Source of the DNA: VGJW01 sp035286125
Lineage (GTDB): Bacteria > Cyanobacteriota > Sericytochromatia > S15B-MN24 > VGJW01
Direction: 5' to 3'
DNA: 55,009 bases
Assembly: GCA_035286125.1 (NCBI GenBank)
Contig: JAYKIS010000051.1
Location: 1 to 55,009 of the forward strand
This document shows positions 1-7,076 of this stretch, piece by piece; within the stretch, counting starts at the first letter, position 1, and every line of letters begins with the position of its first letter. The position numbers were made by a program, and so were the translations under genes. The notes under the pieces were generated by a model, which saw only the letters and a list, made by a program, of their open reading frames with translations, did not search any database and was not told the origin of the DNA.

Positions 1-712
1 TGAGGTCCATCAGCGTGAAGGGGCCCATCGGGAAGCCGGCGGCGCGCGCCGCGGCGTCGATACCGGCCACGTCGCCCTCGCCCGCACCCAGCATCCGGAC
101 GGCCTCGAGATAGTAGGGACGTGCCACACGATTGACCAGGAACCCCGGGGTATCGGCCACCGTCACCGTCTGCTTGCCGAAGGCCGCGGCCATGGCCTCG
201 GCCTCAGCCAGCGACTCGGGTAACGACTGGCGCGCCCTGACGATCTCGCACAAGGCCATGCGCGGCACCGGATTGAAGAAGTGCATGCCGACGACGCGCC
301 CCGGATCCGGCGCGACCGCAGCCAGCGCCGTCACGGGGAGGGCCGAGGTATTGGAGGCCAGAAGGGCTCCGGGGGCCAGAATCGCGCCTGCCTCGCGGAA
401 AAGCGCCTGCTTGACGGCCAGGTCCTCGTGGATGGCTTCGATGAGCACGCCGGCACCGGCAAGGCCGTTCAGCGCATCCACCGCACGCAGGCGCGCCACG
501 GTGGCTTCGGCCTCAGCGTGGTCCAACTTGCCCTTGGCGGCCAACTTGCGCAGGTCCGCCGCGACGGCAGCCACGCCGCGCTCCGCCGCGCCAGGAAGCG
601 CATCGAAGACCACGACCTCGTGTCCTGCCGCCGCCGCGACCTGGGCAATGCCACGGCCCATGGTGCCCGCCCCGCATACCGCGAGGCGGCCACGCTCAGG
701 CAGGTTGCTCAA
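1..712 (-). CDS. paaH: 3-hydroxyacyl-CoA dehydrogenase (PaaH-like), 3' end beyond the left edge
   Basis: This is the N-terminal 237 residues of an NAD-dependent 3-hydroxyacyl-CoA dehydrogenase, which oxidises 3-hydroxyacyl-CoA in beta-oxidation and in phenylacetate catabolism. The Rossmann dinucleotide motif (AVCGAGTMGRGIA) starts near residue 11. It is followed by the family motifs SNTSALPV and HFFNPVPRMALCEIV, and the catalytic His lies in the latter. I chose the TTG at 712 because it overlaps the stop codon of the upstream di-iron oxygenase gene (TTGA) and puts the Rossmann strand at the usual distance from the N-terminus; no ATG fits. It is the most promoter-distal gene visible in the leftward operon. 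The substrate is inferred from PaaF, PaaG and PaaA-like neighbours, so a general fatty-acid role is possible. Confidence 0.85.
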   Translation of the reverse strand, partial: MSNLPERGRLAVCGAGTMGRGIAQVAAAAGHEVVVFDALPGAAERGVAAVAADLRKLAAKGKLDHAEAEATVARLRAVDALNGLAGAGVLIEAIHEDLAVKQALFREAGAILAPGALLASNTSALPVTALAAVAPDPGRVVGMHFFNPVPRMALCEIVRARQSLPESLAEAEAMAAAFGKQTVTVADTPGFLVNRVARPYYLEAVRMLGAGEGDVAGIDAAARAAGFPMGPFTLMDL

Positions 713-1515
713 CGGACGGCCGCGACCTCGGTCTCCCAAGGAGCCGTCCACGCGGGCACCTTGAGACCGGCCGCCTCGATCAGGGGATCGATCTCGGCCT
801 TGAAGGCACGACGAACTTCGTCGTTGTCCCGCTTCTTGAGGCCGTACTTGCGGTACATCGCGTTGCGCCGGGTGTTGGGGCGACCGAAGATGTTCATGGT
901 ACGCACGTACCACTTGTCGAGGGCCGCCTGGGCCTCGTCGCAGGTAGCGGGATCCGCCGCCAGCTTCTTGACCCAGAAGTTGCCGTGCCCCACATGCGTC
1001 AGTTCTTCCTTGAAGATCAGCTCGATCTCCTTGGCCCAAGGCGCATAGCTGCACTCGAGGACGTCTTCCAGCTGGTGGCCGGCGCCCCGATCCATGCAAA
1101 AATTGAACATGATGAAGTCCGACCAGGACTCGATCGGGTAGTAGAAGATGTTGACCCGCGTGTCATCCTTGACGCGATCCGCGCCGATATCCTGCTGCCC
1201 GTCCTCGAGCCGGAAATTGTAGTCGTGCTTGGCGATATGGGCCTCGATGTCGACGCCCAGCTTCTCGAGCAGCTTGTACATGGCCTTGGCATGACGGATC
1301 TCGTCCTTGACGATCGAGGCCACGGCGAGCTTTTCGTCGATGGTCGGCGCCTTCTCGATCCAGGGCCCGTAGCCCAGACCACCGGCCAGTTCGGAATCCG
1401 CCTGCTGCAACATCAAGTTGCGCAGCTGCTCGTAGTAATCGTCCGTCATCTCCTCGCGGCTGGTGATCTTCTCACCCCGCGCCAGACGATCCAACATCTC
1501 CTGCTCGGTGACCAT
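709..1515 (-). CDS. PaaA/BoxB-family di-iron acyl-CoA oxygenase subunit
   Basis: A 268-residue ferritin-like protein of the phenylacetic acid catabolic (PaaA/PaaC, BoxB) family, which epoxidises CoA-activated aromatic rings using O2. Expected di-iron ligands are visible: E42 on helix 1, E72-x-x-H75 (DEIRHAKAMY), a Glu near 150-154, and E171-x-x-H174 (EELTHVGHG). The segment NIFYYPIESWSDF matches the PaaA pattern, and KWYVRTMNIFGRP recalls PaaA and BoxB. It is somewhat shorter than E. coli PaaA. I chose the ATG at 1515 because GAGGAGGT sits just upstream; an ATG at 1548 is in frame but lacks a ribosome site. No PaaB, PaaC, PaaD or PaaE is in the window, so partner subunits must lie to the left or elsewhere, or the enzyme works differently. 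Whether the substrate is phenylacetyl-CoA, benzoyl-CoA or another acyl-CoA cannot be decided here. Confidence 0.8.
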   Translation of the reverse strand: MVTEQEMLDRLARGEKITSREEMTDDYYEQLRNLMLQQADSELAGGLGYGPWIEKAPTIDEKLAVASIVKDEIRHAKAMYKLLEKLGVDIEAHIAKHDYNFRLEDGQQDIGADRVKDDTRVNIFYYPIESWSDFIMFNFCMDRGAGHQLEDVLECSYAPWAKEIELIFKEELTHVGHGNFWVKKLAADPATCDEAQAALDKWYVRTMNIFGRPNTRRNAMYRKYGLKKRDNDEVRRAFKAEIDPLIEAAGLKVPAWTAPWETEVAAVR

Positions 1516-1631
1516 GCGTACCTCCTCGTGCGACAGGCCTGCCATCATTCTACCACCTGCCCCCCGGGTACCCCACGGCCCCTGGCGGCAGCCCGGCGTC
1601 GGCGCATGGGGGCGGCCGGACGGAGCGGGTA

Positions 1632-2450
1632 TCAGGCCCCGGTAAAGACCGGCGGGCGCTTCTCTCCGAAGGCCCTGACACCCTCGGCGAAGTCTGCAGT
1701 TCGTGCTGCCGTCTGCTGCATGTGGCTCTCGAAGAGGAGCTGGGCAGGGAAGTCGGCCTCGATGGCGTGGTCAAGCGCCTTCTTGAGCAGGCCCAGGGCC
1801 CGGGTCGGCCCCGTCGCCAGGGCCTTGGCCCTCATCATGGCCGCCTCGAGGACTCTGTCGCCGGGCACGACCTCGTTGACCGCCCCCCAGGCCAAGGCCT
1901 TGTCCGCAGGCAGCTTGTCGCCCGTGGCCGCCAGCTCGAAGGCACGGCCGGGGCCGAGCAGGCGCGTCAAGGTCCACGTGGCACCGCAGTCAGGAATCAG
2001 GCCAATCCGGATGAACGCAACCGTCATGTAGGTCTCCTGCGCCATCACGCGCATGTCGCACGCCAGCGCCAGGCTGACGCCCATGCCCGCGGCAACACCC
2101 TGAATCGCGGCGATGACCGGCTTGGGCATCGCACGCAGCTTCTCGAAGATGGGATGGTACTTCTCGCGCAACATCTGCCCGACCGGAAGGGCGTTGGCCC
2201 GATTCGGGTCCATCTGCAGGTCCTGCCCCGAACAGAAGGCACGGCCCGACCCCGTCAGGACGACGGCGCGGACCGCAGGGTCCCGCTCGACGGCCTTCAG
2301 GGCCGACAGCAGGTCGGCCTTCATCGCATCATCAAAGGCATTCATCTTGTCGGGACGGCAGAGCGTGATGCAGGCGACGGCGCCCTCCACGACCAGCGAG
2401 ACGGTGGTGTACGGAGCGGTGGGAGCAGGCACGACAGCGGCTTCCGACAC
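1632..2450 (-). CDS. paaG: 1,2-epoxyphenylacetyl-CoA isomerase (PaaG-like crotonase)
   Basis: A 272-residue crotonase-fold protein. It lacks the hydratase glutamate pair and instead has Asp154 in GLIPDCGATW, the catalytic Asp position of PaaG isomerases. The C-terminal stretch with LLKKALDHA and the ending EKRPPVFTG is also PaaG-like. PaaG converts the ring epoxide to the oxepin-CoA and also isomerises double bonds later in the pathway. I prefer GTG at 2450, which lies 8 bases after AAGGAG; a TTG at 2456 is in frame but too close to that ribosome site. It follows paaF by a few bases (the start overlaps the region just after the paaF stop at 2463) and precedes the PaaA-like oxygenase by about 116 bases, which hold only leader and ribosome-site sequence. 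Confidence 0.85.
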   Translation of the reverse strand: MSEAAVVPAPTAPYTTVSLVVEGAVACITLCRPDKMNAFDDAMKADLLSALKAVERDPAVRAVVLTGSGRAFCSGQDLQMDPNRANALPVGQMLREKYHPIFEKLRAMPKPVIAAIQGVAAGMGVSLALACDMRVMAQETYMTVAFIRIGLIPDCGATWTLTRLLGPGRAFELAATGDKLPADKALAWGAVNEVVPGDRVLEAAMMRAKALATGPTRALGLLKKALDHAIEADFPAQLLFESHMQQTAARTADFAEGVRAFGEKRPPVFTGA

Positions 2451-2462
2451 GGGCAATTCTCC

Positions 2463-3260
2463 TTAGCGGCCGACGAATCGGGCCGGACGCTTCTCGACGA
2501 AGGCCTTCATGCCTTCCTTCTGGTCCACGGTGGCAAACAGGCCATAGAAACGCTGCCGCTCGGCATCGAGGCCTTCGGCCAAGGAGGTCTCGAAGGCCTT
2601 GTCGACGGACTCGGTCGCCATGCGCAGCGCCATCGGCGCCTTCGCCGCGATGGCGCGCGCCATCTCGGCCACTTCGTCCTCGAAGACTTCGAGAGGCCAG
2701 ACCCGACTGACCAGCCCGTGCGCCAGTGCCTCGCCGGCCGAAATCTGGCGTCCCGTCAGGATCATGTCCATCGCCAGCGCCTTGCCGACGGCCCGGGTCA
2801 AGCGCTGGGTGCCCCCGGCGCCCGGAATGACGCCCAGGTTGATCTCGGGCTGACCGAAGACGGCATTGTCGGCTGCAACCATCAGGTCGCACGCCATGGC
2901 AAGCTCGCAACCGCCACCCAGGCAGAAGCCGGACACGGCGGCCATCAGGGGCTTGCGTACCCGCCGCAGGCGATCCCAGAGGGCGATGGTATCCCGGGTG
3001 AGCATGTCGACGGGACTGGCCTCGGCCATCTCCTTGATGTCGGCACCGGCCGCAAACGCCCGATCCGACCCGATGATCACCATCACCCGGACGTCCGGGT
3101 CAGCATCGAGCGCCACGGCGGCATCCGTCAGGGCCATCATCAGAGAAGGTGACAAGGCATTCAGGGCCTTGGGACGGTTCAGGCGCAGCCACGCGACACC
3201 GTCCTGACGGGTCACGACGAGCTCATCCGTCGACAGGACGTCGGGGGCCTGGGTGGTCAT
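2463..3260 (-). CDS. paaF: Enoyl-CoA hydratase (PaaF-like)
   Basis: A 265-residue canonical enoyl-CoA hydratase. Both catalytic glutamates are present: E119 in GGGCELAMACD and E139 in FGQPEINLGVIPGAGGTQ. The oxyanion-hole segments AFAAGADIKEM and GGGCEL are intact, and the C-terminus KRPARFVGR is typical. In phenylacetate degradation PaaF hydrates 2,3-didehydroadipyl-CoA, and PaaH then oxidises the product; a general beta-oxidation role is equally compatible with the sequence. Its ATG overlaps the stop of the upstream unknown gene by four bases (ATGA), so the two are translationally coupled. Confidence 0.87.
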   Translation of the reverse strand: MTTQAPDVLSTDELVVTRQDGVAWLRLNRPKALNALSPSLMMALTDAAVALDADPDVRVMVIIGSDRAFAAGADIKEMAEASPVDMLTRDTIALWDRLRRVRKPLMAAVSGFCLGGGCELAMACDLMVAADNAVFGQPEINLGVIPGAGGTQRLTRAVGKALAMDMILTGRQISAGEALAHGLVSRVWPLEVFEDEVAEMARAIAAKAPMALRMATESVDKAFETSLAEGLDAERQRFYGLFATVDQKEGMKAFVEKRPARFVGR

Positions 3261-3949
3261 CGCGCTTCTGCCTCCATCCGCGCCAGCTCCTCAGGTCGCC
3301 CGAAGGTATCGACCAGTTCGGAGATGAGACGGTCCTCGTGCTCGGGTTGGAAGGCCACCTGCAGGCGACCGGCCAGATCGTCCCGCATGCGGCGGTAGAC
3401 GAAGATCGCATACATCAGGGCCTGGCCGATGGCGGCTGGCTCGGGCCCCGGGCAGGTACGCGCCATGGACGGGGCAAGGTCCTCGGAAATGACGGCCTCG
3501 TCGCGGGCCTTGGGGTCCTCGGCCACCAGGCGACCGACCTCGAAGACCAGGTCCCGAAGATGCTGCATGTGCTTGATGGCCTTCCATGGCTTGCCGCGCT
3601 GGACGAAGCCGAACGTCACCCACAAGTCGACCCAGAACTGATGGTTGATCTGCCCCAGGCGCTCCCAGGGCTCGAGCATCATTTCGGGCTCGGGCACACC
3701 GTCGATGTCGACACGGACGACGACGAGATCGGCGAGCAGTGCATCGAGCGAGCCCTCGGGGCGATCGACCCGGTACAGGGGCCGACCGAGGGATTCGATG
3801 ATCTGGTAGCGATCCTGGGGCGGGACGGCCCCCTGGACCTCAATCTCGATGGCGATGGCCCCGTCGGAGCGCACCTGCCACCGACGGACTCGGGGGTCGT
3901 GCTCCAGCAGGCCCTGCGCCCGATGGACCAGCGCGTCGACGTCCCGCAT
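3257..3949 (-). CDS. Unknown 230-residue protein in the aromatic-CoA operon
   Basis: I do not recognise a family with confidence. The protein is soluble, with no signal peptide or membrane segment. The N-terminal half looks like alternating strands and helices (a VVVRVDIDG strand near residue 75). The C-terminal half is helical, with a WVDLWVTFGFVQRGKPWKAI stretch followed by HLRDLVFEVGRLV. That pattern weakly recalls the helical domain behind aminoglycoside-type nucleotidyltransferases, but the GSxxxGxxxxxSDxD catalytic motif of those enzymes is absent. The ATG at 3949 overlaps the upstream stop (TGATG), and the gene end overlaps paaF by four bases, so it is made together with two CoA-pathway enzymes. 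A longer in-frame reading from 4036 would run into the upstream gene and is not supported. Confidence 0.75.
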   Translation of the reverse strand: MRDVDALVHRAQGLLEHDPRVRRWQVRSDGAIAIEIEVQGAVPPQDRYQIIESLGRPLYRVDRPEGSLDALLADLVVVRVDIDGVPEPEMMLEPWERLGQINHQFWVDLWVTFGFVQRGKPWKAIKHMQHLRDLVFEVGRLVAEDPKARDEAVISEDLAPSMARTCPGPEPAAIGQALMYAIFVYRRMRDDLAGRLQVAFQPEHEDRLISELVDTFGRPEELARMEAEAR

Positions 3950-4932
3950 CAGGCATCCCCCCCGGACATGGTGGCTCCGCAATGGCCGCAGAAGCGATGC
4001 CCAACCGGCAGGTCGGTCGCCCCGCACGAGGCACAAGAGGCGAAGGCGGGGCCGTCGGGCAGTTCGGCACCGTGTCCGCCCGCAACCCGGTCACGCAGCA
4101 TCGCGTAGTCCACGTGGCGCTTCTCGACAAACGCCCCCAGGCCCTCGGCCGTCTCGTGGACGCCGGCGTGCAGCGTCAGCCAGTCCCGGGCGTGGCCAAT
4201 GGTCTGGTAGTAGCTGAAGTCCTTCCAGAAGTCGACTTGCTGCTTTGTGTAACGCGTGCACTCTGGCAACTTGTTTACTAGCTTGCCTACCAGCTCATCA
4301 ACAGCAGCATCAAGCCGGGCCCGGGGCACGACGCGGTTGACGAGACCCCAATCCAACGCCTGCAGGGCCGGCACCTCCTCGCACAGCATCAGCATCTCGC
4401 GGGCGCGCCGGTCTCCCATGATGATGGGGAGCCACTGCGTGGCGCCAGCCGCCGGCACCGAACCGCGCGCCGGCCCCACATGCCGGATGTAGCCGTCCTC
4501 GACCATCACGGCCAGGTCGCAGGCCATGTTGAACTCGTTGCCGCCACCGACGACCAGGCCATTGAGCCGCGCCACCGAGGGCTTGCCCACCCGGCGCAGT
4601 TGCTCCAGCGCCGCGGTGAACGCCCCCATCCACTTCCAGTAGTCCTGGGGCCGGGCGAGGAACGACGTCTGCTCCTTCACGTCCGCGCCCGTGCAGAAAG
4701 CCGTCTCGCCGGCCCCTGTCAGGACGACGACGGCCACCTCGTCATCCATCGACGCGTCCTCGAAGGCCTGCCGCATTTCGAGCAGGGTGGGCAGGTTCAG
4801 GCAGTTGAGGACGCCCGGCCGGTTGATGGTAATGGTCGCCCTGCGCTCACCCTTGGTGTAGAGGATGTTGCGAAAGCCGAAGCTGTCCGCAGGACGCCCG
4901 GCAAGGCGGGGATCCGCTGCCACGGACGTCAT
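3949..4932 (-). CDS. BamA/Oah-like crotonase hydrolase with C-terminal zinc ribbon
   Basis: A 327-residue crotonase-superfamily protein whose core resembles 6-oxocyclohex-1-ene-1-carbonyl-CoA hydrolase (BamA/Oah), the ring-opening hydrolase of anaerobic benzoyl-CoA pathways, more than ordinary hydratases. Seen: AFCTGADVKE (78-87), GGGNEFNMACD (129-139), then GPARGSVPAAGATQWLP (153-169), which parallels the BamA GPKHGSAPIGGATD block and lacks the hydratase Glu. The PEC motif near 223 and an ARDWLTLH segment near 248 also fit BamA. Residues 300-318 add a Cys4 zinc ribbon (C300-x2-C303-x11-C315-x2-C318), unusual for a crotonase. The ATG at 4932 overlaps the EthD stop (ATGA). No PaaZ is visible, so I infer that this enzyme may open or hydrolyse the ring in this operon. 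BamA-like assignment is by eye. Confidence 0.7.
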   Translation of the reverse strand: MTSVAADPRLAGRPADSFGFRNILYTKGERRATITINRPGVLNCLNLPTLLEMRQAFEDASMDDEVAVVVLTGAGETAFCTGADVKEQTSFLARPQDYWKWMGAFTAALEQLRRVGKPSVARLNGLVVGGGNEFNMACDLAVMVEDGYIRHVGPARGSVPAAGATQWLPIIMGDRRAREMLMLCEEVPALQALDWGLVNRVVPRARLDAAVDELVGKLVNKLPECTRYTKQQVDFWKDFSYYQTIGHARDWLTLHAGVHETAEGLGAFVEKRHVDYAMLRDRVAGGHGAELPDGPAFASCASCGATDLPVGHRFCGHCGATMSGGDA

Positions 4933-5267
4933 GCGTGCGCTCCGGCAGCCAAGGCAGGGTCCCATGCCTCGGACTGGGCGAGATGTGCGGTCCAGCCGGC
5001 CCCCGCGATGTCCTGGATGTTCGCACCAGCGGCAGCCCACTCGGGGGTCTTCGCGGCAGCCTTGAAGGCCGCGGCGTCGGCGAAATTCACAAGCGCCACC
5101 ATCCAGGTGTCCGCGCCCGTCCCGACCACCTGACGTGAGGGCTTGAGCACCGTGCACGACTCCAGGCCGGGCACCCGCGCCAGCAATGGCAAGTGCTCCT
5201 CGCGGTAGCGGCGCTCGAACTCCTCGGGGTTCGCCGGCGTCGCATACGTGGCCATGAACGTGAACAT
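4929..5267 (-). CDS. EthD/dimeric alpha-beta barrel family protein
   Basis: A 112-residue protein of the EthD/ABM-like ferredoxin-fold group. It opens with MFTFMATYATP, followed by EEFERRYREEHLPLLARVPGLE, where the Tyr-x-x-x-His spacing is typical of EthD proteins. These small dimers often accompany aromatic or ether degradation enzymes; their reaction is usually unknown. The ATG at 5267 has GGAGGGTG upstream at 5271-5278, so the in-frame ATGs further out are not needed. It is the first gene of the leftward aromatic-CoA operon and overlaps the next gene by four bases. Confidence 0.75.
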   Translation of the reverse strand: MFTFMATYATPANPEEFERRYREEHLPLLARVPGLESCTVLKPSRQVVGTGADTWMVALVNFADAAAFKAAAKTPEWAAAGANIQDIAGAGWTAHLAQSEAWDPALAAGAHA

Positions 5268-5292
5268 CGTCACCCTCCACTCAGGCCGCGCC

Positions 5293-5313
5293 ATCACGGC
5301 CGGCCTCCGTGAT
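5293..5313. promoter_or_regulatory. Perfect inverted repeat (putative repressor operator)
   Basis: ATCACGG (5293-5299), a 7-base spacer and CCGTGAT (5307-5313) form a perfect 21-base palindrome with 7-base arms. It covers the -10 box and predicted start of the aromatic-CoA operon, where a dimeric repressor (for instance a TetR/PaaR-type) would block transcription. No cognate regulator gene is adjacent. Confidence 0.55.
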
Positions 5314-5337
5314 ACGCCCGGCGGGCAGCACCGTCAA
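5309..5337 (-). promoter_or_regulatory. Promoter of the aromatic-CoA operon
   Basis: On the minus strand TTGACG (5337-5332) is followed by exactly 17 bases and TATCAC (5314-5309), a good sigma-70-type pair apart from the last -10 base. The predicted start near 5302 gives a leader of about 35 bases with a Shine-Dalgarno sequence before the EthD ATG. This is one of few promoters here with a clear -35 box. Confidence 0.6.
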
Positions 5338-5392
5338 GGCAACCATGACGCTCTCCATGCACCCGATGGACCGACGAACGCCGCGTCGGGGG

Positions 5393-5398
5393 TACAAT
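5393..5398 (+). promoter_or_regulatory. -10 box TACAAT for a leaderless pssA mRNA
   Basis: TACAAT ends 7 bases before the ATG at 5406, so transcription would begin at or next to the start codon. There is no Shine-Dalgarno sequence and no convincing -35 box. Confidence 0.55.
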
Positions 5399-5405
5399 GG
5401 TATGG

Positions 5406-6098
5406 ATGAAACCGTCTCCGCTTCGCGTCGGTCCGATGTTGCCCCACATCGACCTGGCCAATGCCATCACGCTTGCCGGGCTCGCGATGGGCCTGCTCGC
5501 GTCGTGGCTGGCCATCCAGGGGCAGCCCAACCTGGCCCTCGTCGCCCTGATCTGGGCCGGCATCGCCGACATGCTGGACGGCCCCGTGGCGCGCAACCTG
5601 CCCCGCTCCGAGATGGCATCGGGCATGGGCAAGGAGCTCGACAGCCTCGCGGACATGTGCTCCTTCGGCTTCGCACCGGCCATCATCGCGCTGCAACTTG
5701 GTCTCGGCCAGTTTCCACTGGCGGTTCTTGCCGTCTTCGTCTATCTGGGCGCACCCGCCATCCGGCTCGCCTACTTCAATCGACAGGGGCTCGAAGTCAC
5801 GGGCGGTCGGCCGATGTTCACCGGCTTGCCCGTCACGTCCGTGGCCGGCATCCTGCCGCTGGCGGGCCTTGCGCTGCCGGTGATGCACGAGGCGTGGCGC
5901 GTCCCGTTCCTGTGCGGAGTCCTGCTCCTGCTCGCCGCGGCGATGATCTCGGGGTTGCGCATCCCCAAGCCGCGCAAGACCGGAGTCATCGTGGCGGGCG
6001 TGATGGCCCTTACCCTGACCTTCCTGCACGTGCAGGCCGCCTACCGCCAGTTGGCACCCGGCACGGCCGAGGCGGCCAGGCTCGTCGACACCCCGTGA
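5406..6098 (+). CDS. pssA: CDP-diacylglycerol-serine O-phosphatidyltransferase
   Basis: A 230-residue integral membrane CDP-alcohol phosphatidyltransferase that makes phosphatidylserine from CDP-diacylglycerol and serine. The full family motif is present: DGPVAR, then GKELDSLADM (DG-x2-AR-x8-G-x3-D-x3-D). It sits between hydrophobic helices, and about six membrane segments are apparent. I chose the ATG at 5406 because the -10 box TACAAT lies 7 bases upstream (leaderless); MLPHIDLAN at 5436 is an alternative. The stop overlaps the psd start (GTGA), so serine incorporation and decarboxylation are coupled in one operon for phosphatidylethanolamine. Confidence 0.93.
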   Translation: MKPSPLRVGPMLPHIDLANAITLAGLAMGLLASWLAIQGQPNLALVALIWAGIADMLDGPVARNLPRSEMASGMGKELDSLADMCSFGFAPAIIALQLGLGQFPLAVLAVFVYLGAPAIRLAYFNRQGLEVTGGRPMFTGLPVTSVAGILPLAGLALPVMHEAWRVPFLCGVLLLLAAAMISGLRIPKPRKTGVIVAGVMALTLTFLHVQAAYRQLAPGTAEAARLVDTP

Positions 6099-7009
6099 CC
6101 GGAGACTGGGCCTCTCCGCCTGAACCTGGCCTGATTCGCAACCGGCACGACGGCACCTGGTTCCGCGAAATCGTCCACGGCGGCTGGGCCGTCAAGGCCC
6201 TCTACGGGCCACCGTTCACCCTGGGCGTGCGTTGGCTGCTGGCCCATGTGCCCGCCATCAGCCGGGCCTATGGCCGGCTTCAGGAACGCCCGGCCAGCCG
6301 ACGGGCCATCGCGCCCTTCATCAGGCGCTTCGGCATGGACACCACGGAGTTCCTCGAGCCACCCGAGTCCTTTCCCCACTTCAATGCCTTCTTCGCGCGG
6401 CGCCTGAAGGCCGAGGCCCGCCCCCTCGACCCCGACCCGGACCGCTTGCTGTCCCCGGGCGATGGCAAGATCCTGGTGTTCCCAAGCATCGGCACGCATC
6501 TGGAGATGCCCGTCAAGGGCGCTTCGGCGCGCCTCGAGACCCTGCTGGGCAGCGCGGAACTGGCGGCGGCGTACCGGGGCGGTAGCGGCCTGGTCCTGCG
6601 CCTTGCCCCCTATGACTACCACCGGTTCCACTTTCCGGCTTCGGGCCAGGCGGGGACAACCAGTACCCTCGCAGGTCCCTTGCACTCGGTCCATCCCCTG
6701 GCGCTGGCACGGGTGCCCGGGGTGCTCGAGGCCAACTTGAGGACGCTGACCTTCCTCGACACGCAGGCCTTCGGGCGCCTTGCCCTCATCGAGGTGGGTG
6801 CGCTCTGCGTGGGCTCCATCGTCCAGACACACGAACCCGGCCCCGTCACCCGAGGCCAGGAGAAGGGCCATTTCGCCTTCGGCGGCTCCACGACCCTGCT
6901 GCTGGCGGAACCGGGCCGCGTCCGTTTCGACGAGGACCTCGTGGCCGCCAGCCTGCGGGGTGTCGAGGTGCAGGTCCGCATGGGCTCTGCCATCGCGACG
7001 CGCGGCTGA
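6095..7009 (+). CDS. psd: Phosphatidylserine decarboxylase
   Basis: A 304-residue pyruvoyl-dependent decarboxylase that converts phosphatidylserine to phosphatidylethanolamine at the membrane. FAFGGSTTLLL contains the self-cleavage site; Ser265 would become the pyruvoyl group and start the alpha chain. APYDYHRFHFP, PHFNAFFARRL and SPGDGKI are conserved family blocks. The GTG at 6095 overlaps the pssA stop by four bases; longer in-frame readings upstream only run antisense or out of frame through pssA. The proenzyme appears intact. Confidence 0.93.
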   Translation: MTGDWASPPEPGLIRNRHDGTWFREIVHGGWAVKALYGPPFTLGVRWLLAHVPAISRAYGRLQERPASRRAIAPFIRRFGMDTTEFLEPPESFPHFNAFFARRLKAEARPLDPDPDRLLSPGDGKILVFPSIGTHLEMPVKGASARLETLLGSAELAAAYRGGSGLVLRLAPYDYHRFHFPASGQAGTTSTLAGPLHSVHPLALARVPGVLEANLRTLTFLDTQAFGRLALIEVGALCVGSIVQTHEPGPVTRGQEKGHFAFGGSTTLLLAEPGRVRFDEDLVAASLRGVEVQVRMGSAIATRG

Positions 7010-7047
7010 TTCGCGCACGTGACGGGCACCGCCCGGCGCGCTCAAGG

Positions 7048-7053
7048 TAGAAT
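7048..7053 (+). promoter_or_regulatory. -10 box TAGAAT before pepP
   Basis: TAGAAT lies 23 bases before the pepP ATG, with GGGAGGG between as ribosome site, so this transcript would have a short leader. No clear -35 box. Confidence 0.4.
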
Positions 7054-7076
7054 CAGGACATCGGGAGGGTTCCTGC

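Noticed and set aside
1722..3152. Long plus-strand open frame opposite paaG and paaF
   Set aside because: It is the antisense shadow of G+C-rich crotonase genes; no family motif, no ribosome site, and the minus-strand proteins are clearly real.
3257..3949. Calling the unknown operon protein a nucleotidyltransferase
   Set aside because: The helical C-terminus is only vaguely similar and the catalytic G-S...D-x-D motif is absent, so I leave it unassigned.
5309..7009. A 566-codon plus-strand frame before and including psd
   Set aside because: The N-terminal 262 codons run out of frame through pssA and carry no motif. Psd begins at the GTG overlapping the pssA stop.
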